Counted from the stretch's first letter, positions 31,188-41,579 are shown. The stretch is DNA of 64,000 nucleotides from Orientallactaga sibirica (GCA_036365145.1 JAEOAD010000013.1:44395001-44459000); one strand, 5' to 3'. Translations and numbers: made by a program. The notes: generated by a model from the sequence alone, not told the origin.

Positions 31188-31534
31188 TGTGGTGGTTTAA
31201 TTCAGGTGTCCCCCATAAATTTAGGTGTTCTGAATGCTAGATTCCCAGATGATGGCGATTTGGTAATTAATGCCTCCTGGAGGCAGTGTATTGTTGGGGG
31301 CGGGCTTATGGGTGTTATAGCCAGTGTCCCCTTGCCAGTGTTTGGCACACTCTCCTGTTGCTGTTGTTCACCTGATGTTGGCCAGGAGGTGATGTCCACC
31401 CTCTGCTCATGTCATTGTTTTCCCCTGCCATCATGGAGCGTCCCCTCAAATCTGTAAGCCAAAATAAACCTTTTTTCCCAAAAGCCTCTCTTGGCCGGAT
31501 GTTTTCCGACAGCAATGCGAACCTGATTGCAACA
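31188..31534 (+). mobile_element. Solo LTR, ORR1-like (ERVL-MaLR class)
   Basis: A 347-bp element starting tgtggtggttta and ending gattgcaaca, with exact 5-bp flanks catag at 31183-31187 and 31535-31539. Internal landmarks tgtcccccataaatttagg, tgccatcatgga, tctgtaagcc and AATAAA (31463-31468) match the order I know for ORR1 LTRs of rodents. No internal retroviral sequence adjoins it, so it is a recombined solo LTR. The strand follows TG...CA plus the poly(A) signal. The short open frames across it are not genes. Confidence 0.85.
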
Positions 31535-31539
31535 CATAG

Positions 31540-32171
31540 TAATATTAAAAATGGCTTATCTGAAATTCATACTGAAGCTGTAGACTGCATTTGATCAGAC
31601 AAGCCTGTAACTTCCTCAGGAATCATTCCTTTTGCACAGGGATTACGTTCTATTGATCTTTCTCTCTATGGAACTAGAAGAGTTCCTGGATCGGTGACAG
31701 TGGTGTCACATATTAACATCACTGGCTCTTGTTACCCTTTTCTGGGAAATGTTTATGCAATTTATGGATCATCTTTCCAGAAAAACGCAGACACAAAACA
31801 CATTGTGTAGTCAGGGCCCAAAATCCCAAACTGTGTAAATTGCCCTCTTCTTGCCCTCCGCCCACCCTTGACCCTTGTGTAGAGCGCCTTGTTTGCAGAA
31901 TGGTGTTTGTTTGTTTTTAAACTGCAGCAGGCTTATAATAAAATTAGCCCATTTTCCACATGATGAACCGGAACCTGGAATTTAGTAACCATCACATTCA
32001 ATGGCTGCAATTCTTCTCTGGCTGTAGCATCTGCATAAGGAGGGAGCTGACCAGATAAGATCCTCTGAGAAGCACTAAAGATGATGGCAAAGGGTCCCTT
32101 TCATTGTCATTGTCCCCCTTTCCCAGTAGGCTTTAACACTGCCTACTTTAAAAAAAAATCCTTGTTTTTCT
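31540..32171. other. Unique sequence, possible L2 trace
   Basis: About 630 bp. 31605-31680 (cttcctcaggaatcattcct, cacagggattacgttctatt) faintly recalls an L2 3' end; the rest is unassigned. Confidence 0.45.
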
Positions 32172-32402
32172 TCTTTTTTAAAAAATATTTTATATTTATT
32201 CATTTATTATCTAAGAGAAAGAGGCAGAGAGGAGGAGGGGAGAGAGAAAGAATGGGTGCACCAAGGCATCCAGCCGCTGCAGATGAACTCCAGACACATA
32301 TACCACCTTGTGTATCTGGCTTACATGGGTCCTGGGGAATCGAACCTGAGACCTTTGGCTTTGCAGGCAAGTACCTTAACCATAAAACCCTCTCTCCAGC
32401 CC
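32172..32402 (-). mobile_element. DIP-type SINE
   Basis: Short flanking repeat aacactgc at about 32132 and 32403; end ctctccagccc. Confidence 0.92.
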
Positions 32403-32469
32403 AACACTGCTTTTTTGTATGTGTGTGATTTCTGAGGCACAAAATTACAGATGACTTGGAGGAGTTTGA

Positions 32470-32655
32470 AGTTGGAAGATGGTTCAGCAGTTAGAAGTCC
32501 TTGCTTGCAAAGCTTATAAGCCCAGTGTTCAACTCCCAGCAAGCACATAAAGTCAGATGCAAAAAGTGGTACATGCATCTGATGTTCATTTCTGATGTTC
32601 ATTTACAACACACACACACACACACACAGGTAAATAAATAAAAATATATAAGAAA
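32470..32655 (+). mobile_element. DIP-type SINE, diverged, with (AC)n
   Basis: ttggaagatggttcagcagt, B box gttcaactcc, doubled tctgatgttcattt, (AC)n at 32607-32629. Confidence 0.82.
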
Positions 32656-32658
32656 GAA

Positions 32659-32846
32659 GGGCTGGGGAAAATGGCTCAGCAGTTAAGGTGCTTGCCTGAA
32701 GAGGCTAACAACATGAGTTGTATGTGCAAAGTGCCACATGTGTCTGGAATCCATTTGCAGTGGCTCAAGGCCCTCTCTAGCCCTGGTGTACCCATTCTCT
32801 CTGTCTCTCTTCTATCTCTCTCTGCTTGAAAACAAATAAATATATT
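32659..32846 (+). mobile_element. DIP-type SINE, B-box region deleted
   Basis: gctggggaaaatggctcagc; the segment around the B box is shortened (acatgagttgtatgtgcaaa). Confidence 0.85.
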
Positions 32847-32847
32847 T

Positions 32848-33006
32848 TTTTTTTTATTTTGGTTTTGCGAGGTAGGGTCTCACTCTGGTCCAGGCTGACC
32901 TGGAATTAACTATGTAGTCTCAGGGTGGCCTCGAACTCTCTCGGTGATCCTCCTACCTCTGCCTCCCGAGTGCTGGGATTAAAGGTGTGTGCCACCACAC
33001 CCGGCT
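32848..33006 (-). mobile_element. B1 SINE
   Basis: ttttgcgaggtagggtctca to ccaccacacccggct, inserted in a SINE tail. Confidence 0.94.
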
Positions 33007-33233
33007 AAATTTTTTTTTTTTTTTAAAAAGGAAAGGCTTAGGAGTTGGGGGATAGTAAGTTGCTCTTCTTGGGGGAGACCAAGACCTAGGGTGAAGGAGT
33101 GTTCCATCTTTCTAAAAGGCTTGCAGCAGTAGGATGAAAACCTTGTGTAGCTCCTGGGTTCACAGCAGAAGTGAGCATGGCTCTAGCTGAGGTAAATATC
33201 TAAATGCAAGTGCTAAAACCTCAAAACTCAAAA

Positions 33234-33385
33234 GAAGCCAGGTGGAGTGGTGCACACCTTTGATCCCAGCACTGGGAAGCAGAGGTAGAAGGATCGTTGT
33301 GAGTTTGAGGCCAGCCAGGGACTACAGAGTAAGTTTCAGGCAGCCTGGGCTAGAGTGAGATCCTGCCTCGAAAAATCAAAAACAA
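33234..33385 (+). mobile_element. B1 SINE
   Basis: gccaggtggagtggtgcaca to cctgcctcgaaaaatc. Confidence 0.9.
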
Positions 33386-33515
33386 GCTGGTTGTGGTGGC
33401 ACACGCCTTTAATCCCAGCACTTGGAGGCAGAGGTAGGAGGATCACATAATGAATTCCAGGTCAGCCAGGGCTAGAGCAAGACCCTACTTTGAAAAACCG
33501 GGAAAAAAAACAAAA
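33386..33515 (+). mobile_element. B1 SINE, internal deletion
   Basis: The segment between ggaggatcac and ataatgaattccag is lost. Confidence 0.9.
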
Positions 33516-33659
33516 ACATTAGTTAGAGTAGAATGGTCAGGATAGGGTGAGAGAGAATAATTTGAGAGTGAATTCCCAAGATCTTGGCACAGTTAACTGA
33601 ATCAAAGGTGGGTTCATTCAATAAACTAAACAACACGGGAGGAGAAAGGGAGTTTGCTT

Positions 33660-33773
33660 TCGGATCTCCCCATGTCTTCCCGGCTAGTCTCAAAGTCCTG
33701 GGTTCAAGTGATTCTCCTGCCTCAGCCTCCTGAGTCCTGAGACTTACAGGTATTACACCACCACATCCGGCTT
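33660..33773 (-). mobile_element. Ancient 7SL-derived monomer (proto-B1-like)
   Basis: gggttcaagtgattctcctg, cctcagcctcctgagtcctg and caccaccacatccgg resemble an ancestral Alu-type monomer more than young rodent B1. Confidence 0.6.
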
Positions 33774-34540
33774 GAGGAGAAACACATTTTCAGGTGAGAA
33801 GATGTGTTCCACTTTGATGACTATAGGCTATGCAGACCCTACGGCTGACGTTTCAAGCTAGGAACTTTAAGAGAGAATTCCGATTCCCCAGTCACGTGTG
33901 TGGAGTAAAGAAAACCCTAAAAATGTCTTAGACCGCCATGCCCGAGGCTGATGCCTGTGACTTGGGGCCAGCACTAAGAACACGAACATGTGCCACCCTG
34001 GTAAAGGAAGAAGAGCTTAAAAAGAGACACGAAAGAGCATCCTGGTCGACAGGAGAATATGATCCCAAGGGGCTGAGGGAAGAAGGCATCCCAGGAAGAG
34101 GAAATAATCAGAGTGGAGAAGGATCACTTAAGTAAGGGCTGAAAAATCCCCACAGCATTTATGCATAAGCAAGAGCGTGGGTCGGAGCCCTTGACGCGGT
34201 GTGGGGTAGGCAGAACCAGCTCGCGATCCACTGAAGAATGAATGGGCAACGAGGAAAAGAAGACAGCGGGTATAGACAAGTCCTTTAAGAAGTTTGGGAT
34301 GAGAAAAACAATATTCTTTATTCCTCACATTCACCACGGCAAAGTTCTAGTGGCGCTTCCCATTTTACCCCCTGAAAACTCAGATATACCTCCAGAAGTG
34401 GCCACAAGCCACCCTCTCTCTGATGCCTTTTCCGCAGAAAAATACATGAAAGCAACCTAAAAATTGGGTGCTTTTCAGAAATAATACAATTAAAATATTT
34501 GCTCTATACTTATTAAGTTGAGTTAGGGAAAAATAAATGT
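33774..34540. other. Unique sequence, no gene recognised
   Basis: About 770 bp. Two + strand open frames (33938-34135, 65 codons; 34242-34460, 72 codons) have mixed composition but no family motif, no splice sites and no Kozak-like start that I would trust. Confidence 0.5.
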
Positions 34541-34753
34541 TTTTAAATTTTGATTTTATTTTATTTTTATCTTTATATATATTGCAAGGAGAAAGAGAGG
34601 GAGAGAGAGAGAATGGGTGTGCCAAAGCTTCCAGCCACCGCAAACTCCAGATGCATGTGCCACTTTATGCATCTGACTTTCCATGGGGAATCAAGCCCTG
34701 CTTCTTAGACTTTGCAGGCAAGTGCCTTAACCACTGATCAATCCTTCCAGGCT
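34541..34753 (-). mobile_element. DIP-type SINE, diverged
   Basis: gcaaggagaaagagagggag, core at 34640-34680, B-box region shortened, end atccttccaggct. Confidence 0.85.
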
Positions 34754-34762
34754 GTATATATA

Positions 34763-34917
34763 TAATTTTTTTTGGCTTTTCTGAGGTAGGGTCTCACTCT
34801 AGCCCAGGCTGACCTGCAATTCACTGTGTAGTCTCAGGGTGGCCTTGAACTCACAGCAATCTTCCTACCTCTGCCTCCCAAGTGCTGGGATTAAAGGCGT
34901 GGACCACCATGCCTGGC
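34763..34917 (-). mobile_element. B1 SINE
   Basis: ttttctgaggtagggtctca to ccaccatgcctggcc. Confidence 0.94.
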
Positions 34918-34927
34918 CCCTTTTATC

Positions 34928-35156
34928 ATTTTTTAAAATATTTTATTTATTTACATGACAGAGAGAGAAAAAGGGAGGGAAGGAGGAAGGGAGGAAGAGA
35001 GAGAAAATGGGTGCGCCAGGGCCTCCAGCCACTGCAAACGAACTCCAGATGCATGCACCACATTGTGTATCTGGTTTACATGGGTCCTGGGGAATCAAAC
35101 CTGCGTTCTTTGTCTTTGTAGGCAAGCGCCTTAGCTGCTAAGTCATCTTTCTAGCT
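34928..35156 (-). mobile_element. DIP-type SINE
   Basis: AG-rich 34963-35005; end gtcatctttctagctct. Confidence 0.92.
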
Positions 35157-35169
35157 CTCTCTCTCTCTC

Positions 35170-35324
35170 TTTTTTTTTTTTGGTTTTTCGAGGTAAGGTC
35201 TCACTCTGGTCCAGGCTGACCTGGAATTAGCTATGTAGTCTCAGGGTGGCCTCGAACTCATGGTGATCCTCCTACCTCTGCTTCCCGAGTGCTGGGATTA
35301 AAGGCATGCGCCATCACGCTAGGG
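35170..35324 (-). mobile_element. B1 SINE
   Basis: ttttcgaggtaaggtctcac to ccatcacgctagggct; preceded by a short (CT)n. Confidence 0.93.

Positions 35325-35368
<44 letters not shown>
35325..35368. repeat. Poly(T), about 42 bp
   Basis: Uninterrupted T run; the reversed tail of the next element. Confidence 0.95.
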
Positions 35369-35371
<3 letters not shown>

Positions 35372-35447
35372 GTGAGCACTGGACATTAAACTCAGGACCT
35401 CATTTCGTGCAACAAGCCTTCTTACCTGATGACCTATCTCCCCAGCC
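35369..35447 (-). mobile_element. ID-like SINE, diverged
   Basis: gacattaaactcaggacctc followed by cctgatgacctatctcccca gives reversed B- and A-box ends after a poly(T) tail. Confidence 0.6.
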
Positions 35448-35448
35448 C

Positions 35449-35652
35449 TTTATTTTTAAATATTTTTATTTATTTATTTGAGAGAGAGAGAGAGAACAAG
35501 AGTGCACACCAGGCTGTCTGGCCACTGCAAATGTACTATAGATGCATGTGCCACTCTGTGCATCTGGCTTTACGTGAGTACTGGGTAATTGAACTCAGGT
35601 CAACAGGCTTTGTAAGCAAATGCCTTTAATACCTGAGCCATCTCTCCAGCCC
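35449..35652 (-). mobile_element. DIP-type SINE
   Basis: (ATTT)n and (AG)n tail, core 35540-35575, end gagccatctctccagcccc. Confidence 0.93.
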
Positions 35653-35669
35653 CCAGTCCTTTATTTTTA

Positions 35670-35671
<2 letters not shown>

Positions 35672-35718
<47 letters not shown>

Positions 35719-35985
35719 CTGGTCAGAGGATAAACTCAAGATATCAGTCCTCACCTTCCCATGTTTGAGGCAGGGGTCTCTTGTTTTTGCTGTTGCATAT
35801 GCCAGGCTAGCTGGCCTTTACACTTCCAGGGATTCTGCCTCCTGTCTCGCTGGGGGAGCGCTGGCATTACAGATGCCTGAACTACCACGTCTGGCCTTAC
35901 GTGGGTTCTGCAATCTGAACTCAGAGCCTTGTGCTCGTACAAGTCTTCTATCCACTGATCCATCACCCTACTACAAAATCAATAT
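35672..35985 (-). mobile_element. RSINE1/B4-family SINE with (GT)n
   Basis: (GT)n 35673-35713, ggtcagaggataaactcaag, gaggcaggggtctcttgttt, gccaggctagctggccttta, ggcattacagatgcctgaac; end gatccatcaccctac. Order matches rodent RSINE1-type composites. Confidence 0.65.
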
Positions 35986-35989
35986 TTAA

Positions 35990-36208
35990 AAAATATTTTA
36001 ATGCTATTTTATTTTATTCATTTGTTTGAGAGAGAGAGAGAAAGAGGCGGAGAGAGAATGGACATACCAGAGCATCCAGCCATTGCAAACAAACTCCAGA
36101 TACATGCTCTACCTTGTGCATCTGGCTTACATGGGTACTGGGGAATTAAATCTGGGCACTTTGGTTTTGCAGGCAAGCACCTTAACTGCTAAGCCATCTC
36201 TACAGCTC
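35990..36208 (-). mobile_element. DIP-type SINE
   Basis: Flanked by aaatcaatattt at about 35977 and 36210; end ccatctctacagctcc. Confidence 0.93.
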
Positions 36209-36240
36209 CAAATCAATATTTTTTTATGACACACATAAAG

Positions 36241-36325
36241 AGAGGGTCTAGGGTTATAGCTCATTACGTATGTGTACAATCTTGGGTTCCCTTCCAACAC
36301 TACAAAAGTACAAAATGGCTAAATT
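36241..36325 (+). mobile_element. ID-like SINE, diverged
   Basis: ctagggttatagctcattac and gggttcccttccaacactac, then an A/GAAA-rich tail to about 36380. Confidence 0.6.
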
Positions 36326-36380
36326 AAAAAAAAGAAAGAAAAGAAAAGAAAAAAGAAAAACTGGCTTAAAAAAAAAAAAA

Positions 36381-36787
36381 GCCTACAAAAGGGGCTCATC
36401 CATCTTCCCTGGTTGATGTAGAGTCAAAGTTGTTTAAAAAAAGAAATCTCATTTTTCTGTAATTCTTGTTCTCATTTCTATTTTCTTTTGCAATTTACTG
36501 AATCAGACTATTTGGAAGATATACTGAAGGATTTAAATTTTAGACTTTGTGCAACAGTTTAAGATTCATCCCAGAAAAAAAAAAAAAAAACCCAGCTTGG
36601 TACTGTGCATGATTTGATTTCAGAATTTTGGTTGACTTCATCTGCAGCTGCTCCTGGCAAAACCAATCAGCATACATAGGTCAGCTCTAGAGAGCATTTT
36701 GTTTCCTGGGGGGTGTTGCACATTTTACATTTCCATCTGAAAGCATTGTCTTCTTGGCTGCAAACAGAATCAAATCGTCTTTCTTGC
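36381..36787. other. Unique sequence, no gene seen
   Basis: About 400 bp of AT-rich sequence leading to the SINE that sits just upstream of the exon-like segment at 37008. Confidence 0.5.
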
Positions 36788-36789
36788 CT

Positions 36790-36985
36790 TGGAGAGATGG
36801 CTTAGTGGTTAAGGCACTTGCCTGCAAAGCTTAATGACCCGGGTTTGAGTCCCCAGGACCCACATAAGCCAGATGCACAAGGTGGTGCATGCATCTGGAG
36901 TTCATTTGCAGTGGCTGGAGGTCCTGGTGCACCCACACTCTCTCTCTGTCTCTCTTTGCTTGCAAATAAATAAACGAAATACTCT
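36790..36985 (+). mobile_element. DIP-type SINE upstream of the exon-like segment
   Basis: Flanked by aatcgtctttctt (about 36773) and aatcatctttctt (about 36991), so it entered a pyrimidine-rich site about 10 bp before an AG/G acceptor-like position. Confidence 0.92.
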
Positions 36986-37007
36986 AAAAACAATCATCTT
37001 TCTTTAG

Positions 37008-37071
37008 GAAGGCAAGGAGCCTGAACAGAACCCAGAGGAAGCAGCAACTTCAGGTTTTCATGACATCCAAT
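37008..37071 (+). other. Exon-like segment (64 bp) between splice-site motifs
   Basis: tctttctttag precedes and gtaagtac follows a 64-bp segment. Two frames are open: one gives EGKEPEQNPEEAATSGFHDI(Q), the other, after one base, KARSLNRTQRKQQLQVFMTS(N). I recognise neither protein. A 64-bp exon changes phase. Motif matches of this kind arise by chance in a window this size, so this is only a candidate. Confidence 0.25.
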
Positions 37072-37130
37072 GTAAGTACTTGAATTCATCTCTCCCTTCT
37101 TCCCTCTCTCCTCCTGCCCTGCTTCTCTCC

Positions 37131-37365
37131 CTTTCTTTTTTTCTTCTTTCTTCTAGTCTTTGACAAGGTCTCTTATAGTCCAGTCTGTTCTTGAACTCCC
37201 TATGTAGCTGCGGATGACCTTGAACTCCTGATCCTCCTGCCTCAAACTCTCAAGTGCTGCGGTTACAGGAATTTGCCACCATGACCAGCACTGGCTGGGG
37301 AAGCTGTCTACTTTCCTGATCACTCCTGTGAGGGAGAAAATGTGAACAATACATATGCTTACATA
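37131..37365 (-). mobile_element. B1-containing composite repeat, copy 1
   Basis: An old reversed B1 (37158-37290: gtctttgacaaggtctctta, ccttgaactcctgatcctcc, gccaccatgaccagcac) plus about 75 bp beyond its 5' end. The flank is alignable with the one at 43933-44010 (gggaagctg/acctac/ttt...gtgaggga). Confidence 0.55.
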
Positions 37366-37377
37366 GGGTGCTCTGGT

Positions 37378-37526
<149 letters not shown>

Positions 37527-37674
37527 GGGGGTGGTTTCGAAGTAGGGTCTCACTTTAGCCCAGGCTGAGCTACAATTCACTTTGTAGTCTCAGGGTGACC
37601 TTGAACTCATGGTGATCCTCCTACCTCTGCCTCCCAAGTGCTGCAATTAAAGGCATGTGCCACCATGCCCACTA
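37527..37674 (-). mobile_element. B1 SINE
   Basis: gtttcgaagtagggtctcac to ccaccatgcccact. The CTTT tract is its expanded tail. Confidence 0.92.
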
Positions 37675-37687
37675 TTTCTTTCTTTCT

Positions 37688-37842
37688 TTTTTTTTTTTTG
37701 GTTTTCGAGGTAGGGTCTCACTCTGGTCCAGGCTGACCTGGAATTAACTATGTAGTCTCAGGGTGGCCTCGAACTCTCGGTGATCCTCATACCTCTGCCT
37801 CCCGAGTGCTGGGATTAAAGGCATGCGCCACCACGCCCGGCT
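37688..37842 (-). mobile_element. B1 SINE
   Basis: Near-consensus: ggttttcgaggtagggtctc to ccaccacgcccggct. Confidence 0.95.
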
Positions 37843-37851
37843 TGCTATTTC

Positions 37852-38054
37852 ATTTTTTAAAATATATTTTTATTTATTCACAAGGAGAGAGACAGAGAGA
37901 GAATGGGTGCATCAGGGCTTCTTACCACTGGAAAAAATATCCAAATTCATTGCCACTTTGTGCATCTGGCTTTACATGGGTTCTGAGGAATAAAATCCAG
38001 GCCATCAGGCTTTGCGAGCAAGTGCCTTTAACCACTGAGCCATATCCCCAACTC
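37852..38054 (-). mobile_element. DIP-type SINE
   Basis: cacaaggagagagacagaga, diverged core, end gagccatatccccaactc. Confidence 0.88.
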
Positions 38055-38065
38055 AGATTTCTTAC

Positions 38066-38269
38066 TTCTTTATTTTATTTTTATTTATTTATTTGAGAGA
38101 GAGAGAGAGAGAGAGAATATAGGCATTCCAGGGCCTCTAGCCATTGCAAATGAACTCCAGACACATGTGCCACCTTGTGCATCTGGCTTACTTGGGTACT
38201 AGGGAATTGAACTGGGGTCCTTGGGTTTTGTGGGCAAGTCCTTTAACTACTAAGCCACCTCTCCAGCCC
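38066..38269 (-). mobile_element. DIP-type SINE
   Basis: (AG)n 38095-38116, core 38170-38195, end ccacctctccagcccc. Confidence 0.93.
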
Positions 38270-38280
38270 CTCCCCATTTC

Positions 38281-38441
38281 TTTTTTGTTTGTTTGTTGAT
38301 TTTTAGTGGTAGGGTCTCACTTTAGCACAGGCTGGCCTGGAACTCACTATGTAGTCTCAGGGTGGCCTTGAACTCATGGCGATCCTCCTACCTCTGCCTC
38401 CTGAATGCTAGGATTAAAGGCATGCGCCACCATACCCAGCT
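38281..38441 (-). mobile_element. B1 SINE
   Basis: GTTT tail, agtggtagggtctcacttta to ccaccatacccagct. Confidence 0.93.
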
Positions 38442-38873
38442 CCCCTATTTCTTAACATAATTCTTTCTCTACCCGAATAGAACTATGTATTCCTTCTGAT
38501 TTTGATAACATTATGATATTGACATTGCTTTAGCATGTATATCCTCTACCGGTCTAGGGCTCTTCAGCGTTTTTAGGTTAGGGACCATGAATGGACCCTC
38601 AAGAAAGGAATAAAAAGCCAGGCATGGTGGTGGCACACCTGTGGAGTCTGAGGCAGGATGGTGGAGAGTTCTGGGCCACCCTGTAATAAGGTCATGAGCA
38701 GGTAGGAAAGGTCAACTGGCACTCACCCTGCACATGGGACATCGGCGCAGGCAAAGCTTTCTATGTGATGGACAGAAACACTGAGCAAGCTTGCCAAAAA
38801 TTCAAAGAATTGAAACACAATTTAGCCACTTGGGATTCTGGCCTACTCTAATCATTATTTAAAGTGCACTGAC
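38442..38873. other. Unique sequence with a B1 remnant
   Basis: 38615-38692 (agccaggcatggtggtggca, agtctgaggcaggatggtgg) is a decayed + strand B1. The rest is unassigned. Confidence 0.5.
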
Positions 38874-38874
38874 G

Positions 38875-39083
38875 GGGCTGGAGAGATGGCTTAGTGGGTA
38901 AGCGGCTTGCCAGCAAAGACAAAGGACCCAGGTTCTGTTTCCTAGTACCCATGTAAAGCCAGATGCACAAGTTGGCACATGCACCATTTGCAGTGGCTGG
39001 AGGCTCTAGTGCACCCATTCTCTCTCTCTCTCTCTTTCTGTCTTTCTCCCTCACTTTCTCAAATAAATAAATAAAGTATTTAA
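38875..39083 (+). mobile_element. DIP-type SINE
   Basis: ggctggagagatggcttagt, CT tract, aaataaataaataaag tail. Small deletion in the core (catgcaccatttgcag). Confidence 0.92.
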
Positions 39084-39093
39084 AAAAATAAAG

Positions 39094-39298
39094 TGGGGCT
39101 GGAGAGATAGCTTAGAAGGCACTTGCCTGTGAGGCCTAAGGACCCAGGTTCAGTTCTCCAGGTTCCATGTAAGTCAGATGCACATGGTGGTGCATGTGTC
39201 TGGAGTTCATTTGCAGTGGCTAGAAGCCCTGGCACACCCATTCTTTCTTTCTCTCCCTCTCACTGTTTCTAATAAATAAATAATAAATAAATAAAACT
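39094..39298 (+). mobile_element. DIP-type SINE, deletion after the A box
   Basis: gatagcttagaaggcacttg lacks the 'cggttaa' part of the A-box region; the rest is complete. Confidence 0.9.
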
Positions 39299-39302
39299 TA
39301 AA

Positions 39303-39480
39303 AGCCAGGCGTGGTGGCGCACGCCTTTAAACCCAGCACTCGGGAAGCAGAGGTAGGAGGATCACTGTGAGTTCAAGGCCACCCTGAGACTACATAGTTA
39401 ATTCCAGGTCAGCCTGGGCCAGAGTGAGACCCTACCTCAAAAAACCAAAAAAAATAAAAAAATAAAAAAATAAAAAAATA
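39303..39480 (+). mobile_element. B1 SINE with (AAAAAAT)n tail
   Basis: gccaggcgtggtggcgcacg to accctacctcaaaaaacc. aaagtgcactga (38861) and aaagtgcattga (39480) bracket the three SINEs. Confidence 0.94.
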
Positions 39481-39621
39481 AAGTGCATTGATGACATTTT
39501 AAATGCTAGCCTAAAATTTTCATATCTACATGTGTCTGTAGTTATCTCAAGACCCTACATGGTAAGAGCTATTAGTTTCTACCTTACAGGTAAAATAACT
39601 AAATTCGAAAAAAAGCTATGG

Positions 39622-39774
39622 AAGCCAGGCGTGGTCCTGCATGCCTTTAATCCCAGCACTTGGGAGGCAGAGGTAGGAGGATCACCATGTATTCGAGGCC
39701 ATCCTGACACTACATAATGAATTCCAGGTCAGCCTGGGCTAGAGTGAGACCTACCTCAAAAAAACAAATAAACA
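39622..39774 (+). mobile_element. B1 SINE
   Basis: ctatggaag flanks it at about 39614 and 39779. Body gccaggcgtggtcctgcatg. Confidence 0.94.
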
Positions 39775-40534
39775 AAAATCTATGGAAGTCCATGAATCTT
39801 TAGTCAGGAGGAGATGGACCTAGCCTTGGAATTCCCCTCTGTCTTTCCTTCCCCTTGTCTCCTGTTTCACTTACACATTACACATCTCAACATGGAGCTC
39901 TAAGGAATGAGGGACGCTCAAGCATTGCATTAATTAGAATTTTCAGACGATAGTCCGGAAATCAGAGACTAATCTTTCTCTGGCTTCGGTCCTGAAATTG
40001 AAATACAGTAATGTTAGACATAAAAATATACTTGATTTCCCCCCAAGGATTTTCCCTCCTTTATCCACACAGTGAGCATTAACAATTAATGGGAAATGCT
40101 TTCCAAACCATATAGCATCGTTCTTAATATTTATGATGCCCACGAAACATGCAAACATCTGCTCTGTAGAGTGATAGCTATTAAAGCATACTTAAGTGCC
40201 AAGTGCTCTCTCTCACATCGATGAGTCGATGCTCCGAGCATCCGCCCCCTTCGGGGTGATCCAAACAGTAAGGTTGTCAGAAAGAAGGGAACAAGACAAT
40301 TTTAGACTTAACTTAAGGAATATTAGTTCATTTGGTCATGGCTGGAAGCACATAGTAATTTTAAATTGAACAAAGTTATTTTGAAATGGTTGACATGGTC
40401 CTTCATATTAGGGCTAACTACCCAGCCCTGCCCCCACGCCGCTCCTCAAAGCTGAAGTCAAGGTTTCTGTCTGAGAAATAAAATTAGAAAAGACTCAAAA
40501 GGTGAGATCATCAATCGGCAAGAATGACAGATCT
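39775..40534. other. Unique island with a hairpin cluster
   Basis: About 760 bp without SINEs; contains the CpG-bearing hairpin series at 40217-40260. No coding motif seen. Confidence 0.55.
40217..40260. other. Three adjacent short inverted repeats
   Basis: atcgatgagtcgat (5-bp arms) at 40217-40230, gatgctccgagcatc (6-bp arms, 3-nt loop) at 40228-40242, and ccccttcgggg (4-bp arms) at 40246-40256 with outer atc/gat pairing at 40240-40242 and 40258-40260. CpG-containing, unlike the surroundings. Confidence 0.7.
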
Positions 40535-40762
40535 GGGCTAGAGAGATGGCTTCGTGCTTAAGGCATTTACCTGTGAAGCCTAAGGACCCAAGTTTGATTC
40601 CCCAGTATCCGCATAAGCCAGCTGCACAAGGTGGCACATGCATCTGAAATTTGTTTGCAGTGGCTAGAGGCCCTGGCACACCCATTCTCTGTCTATCTGC
40701 CTCTTTATTTCTCTCTCTCTCTCAAAATAAGTAAGTAAATAAATATTTTTAAATTTAAAAAG
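40535..40762 (+). mobile_element. DIP-type SINE
   Basis: Flanked by tgacagatct at 40525-40534 and 40763-40772. Confidence 0.95.
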
Positions 40763-40959
40763 TGACAGATCTAAAATAAGACAGAAAGAGTTATTGGCCC
40801 CCAAAACCCAAGCAAGGTGGCCTATGCTTTACCTCCAGGGAGTGAGCTTGAACGGAGGTTATTACTAAGGGAAGATAGTATTTTACTCTGCCCATGAAGA
40901 GACTACAGTAATGAGGAGAGTGTGGTCTAAGTTCAATTCAGTCAAGCCATGACGTTCAG

Positions 40960-41150
40960 GGATGGGGAGATAGCTCGGTGGTTAAATGTGTTTGCTTGCT
41001 TGCAAAACCTGCTATCCTGGGTTCAACTCCCCAGCACCCATATGAAACCAGGCACAAAAGGCGGACATGAGTCTGACATTCATTTGCAGTGGTGATAGGT
41101 CCTGGTGTGCCCCTCTGACACACACGTGCATGGGTGCAATTAAATTTTTT
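40960..41150 (+). mobile_element. DIP-type SINE, CA-tail variant
   Basis: gggatggggagatagctcgg, B box gggttcaactcc, short CA run in place of the CT tract. Confidence 0.86.
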
Positions 41151-41157
41151 CAAATGG

Positions 41158-41309
41158 AGGCTAGAGAGATGGCTTACTGATTAAGACACTTGCCTGCCTT
41201 AATCCCAGGATCCAGGTTCGATTCTCCAGAACTCACATAAGCCAGATGCACAAGGTGGCGCATGAGTCTGAAGTTCGTTTGCAGCAGCTGGAGGCTCTGG
41301 TGTGCCCAT

Positions 41310-41343
<34 letters not shown>

Positions 41344-41420
41344 CCTCCCTCTCTCTCTCTTTCTGTGCCTCTTTCTCTATCTCTCAAATCAATCAACCAA
41401 TAAAATATTTTTTAAAAAAT
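41158..41420 (+). mobile_element. DIP-type SINE with long CT tract
   Basis: gctagagagatggcttactg, (CT)n 41311-41377, caatcaatcaaccaat tail. Confidence 0.93.
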
Positions 41421-41428
41421 AAAGTTTG

Positions 41429-41579
41429 GCCGGGTGTGGTGGCGCACGTCTTTAATCCTAGCACTCAGGAGGCAGAGGTGGGAGGATCGCCATGAGTTCG
41501 AGGCCAGCCTGAGACTACATAGTGAATTCCAGGTCAGCCTGAGCTAGAGTGACACCCTACCTCAAAACAACAACAAAAA
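41429..41579 (+). mobile_element. B1 SINE
   Basis: Flanked by aaagttt; ggccgggtgtggtggcgcac to accctacctcaaaacaac. Confidence 0.94.

Noticed and set aside
33938..34460. Two adjacent + frames (65 and 72 codons) in unique sequence
   Set aside because: Ordinary composition, no recognised domain, no splice sites or start context; left as unannotated unique sequence.
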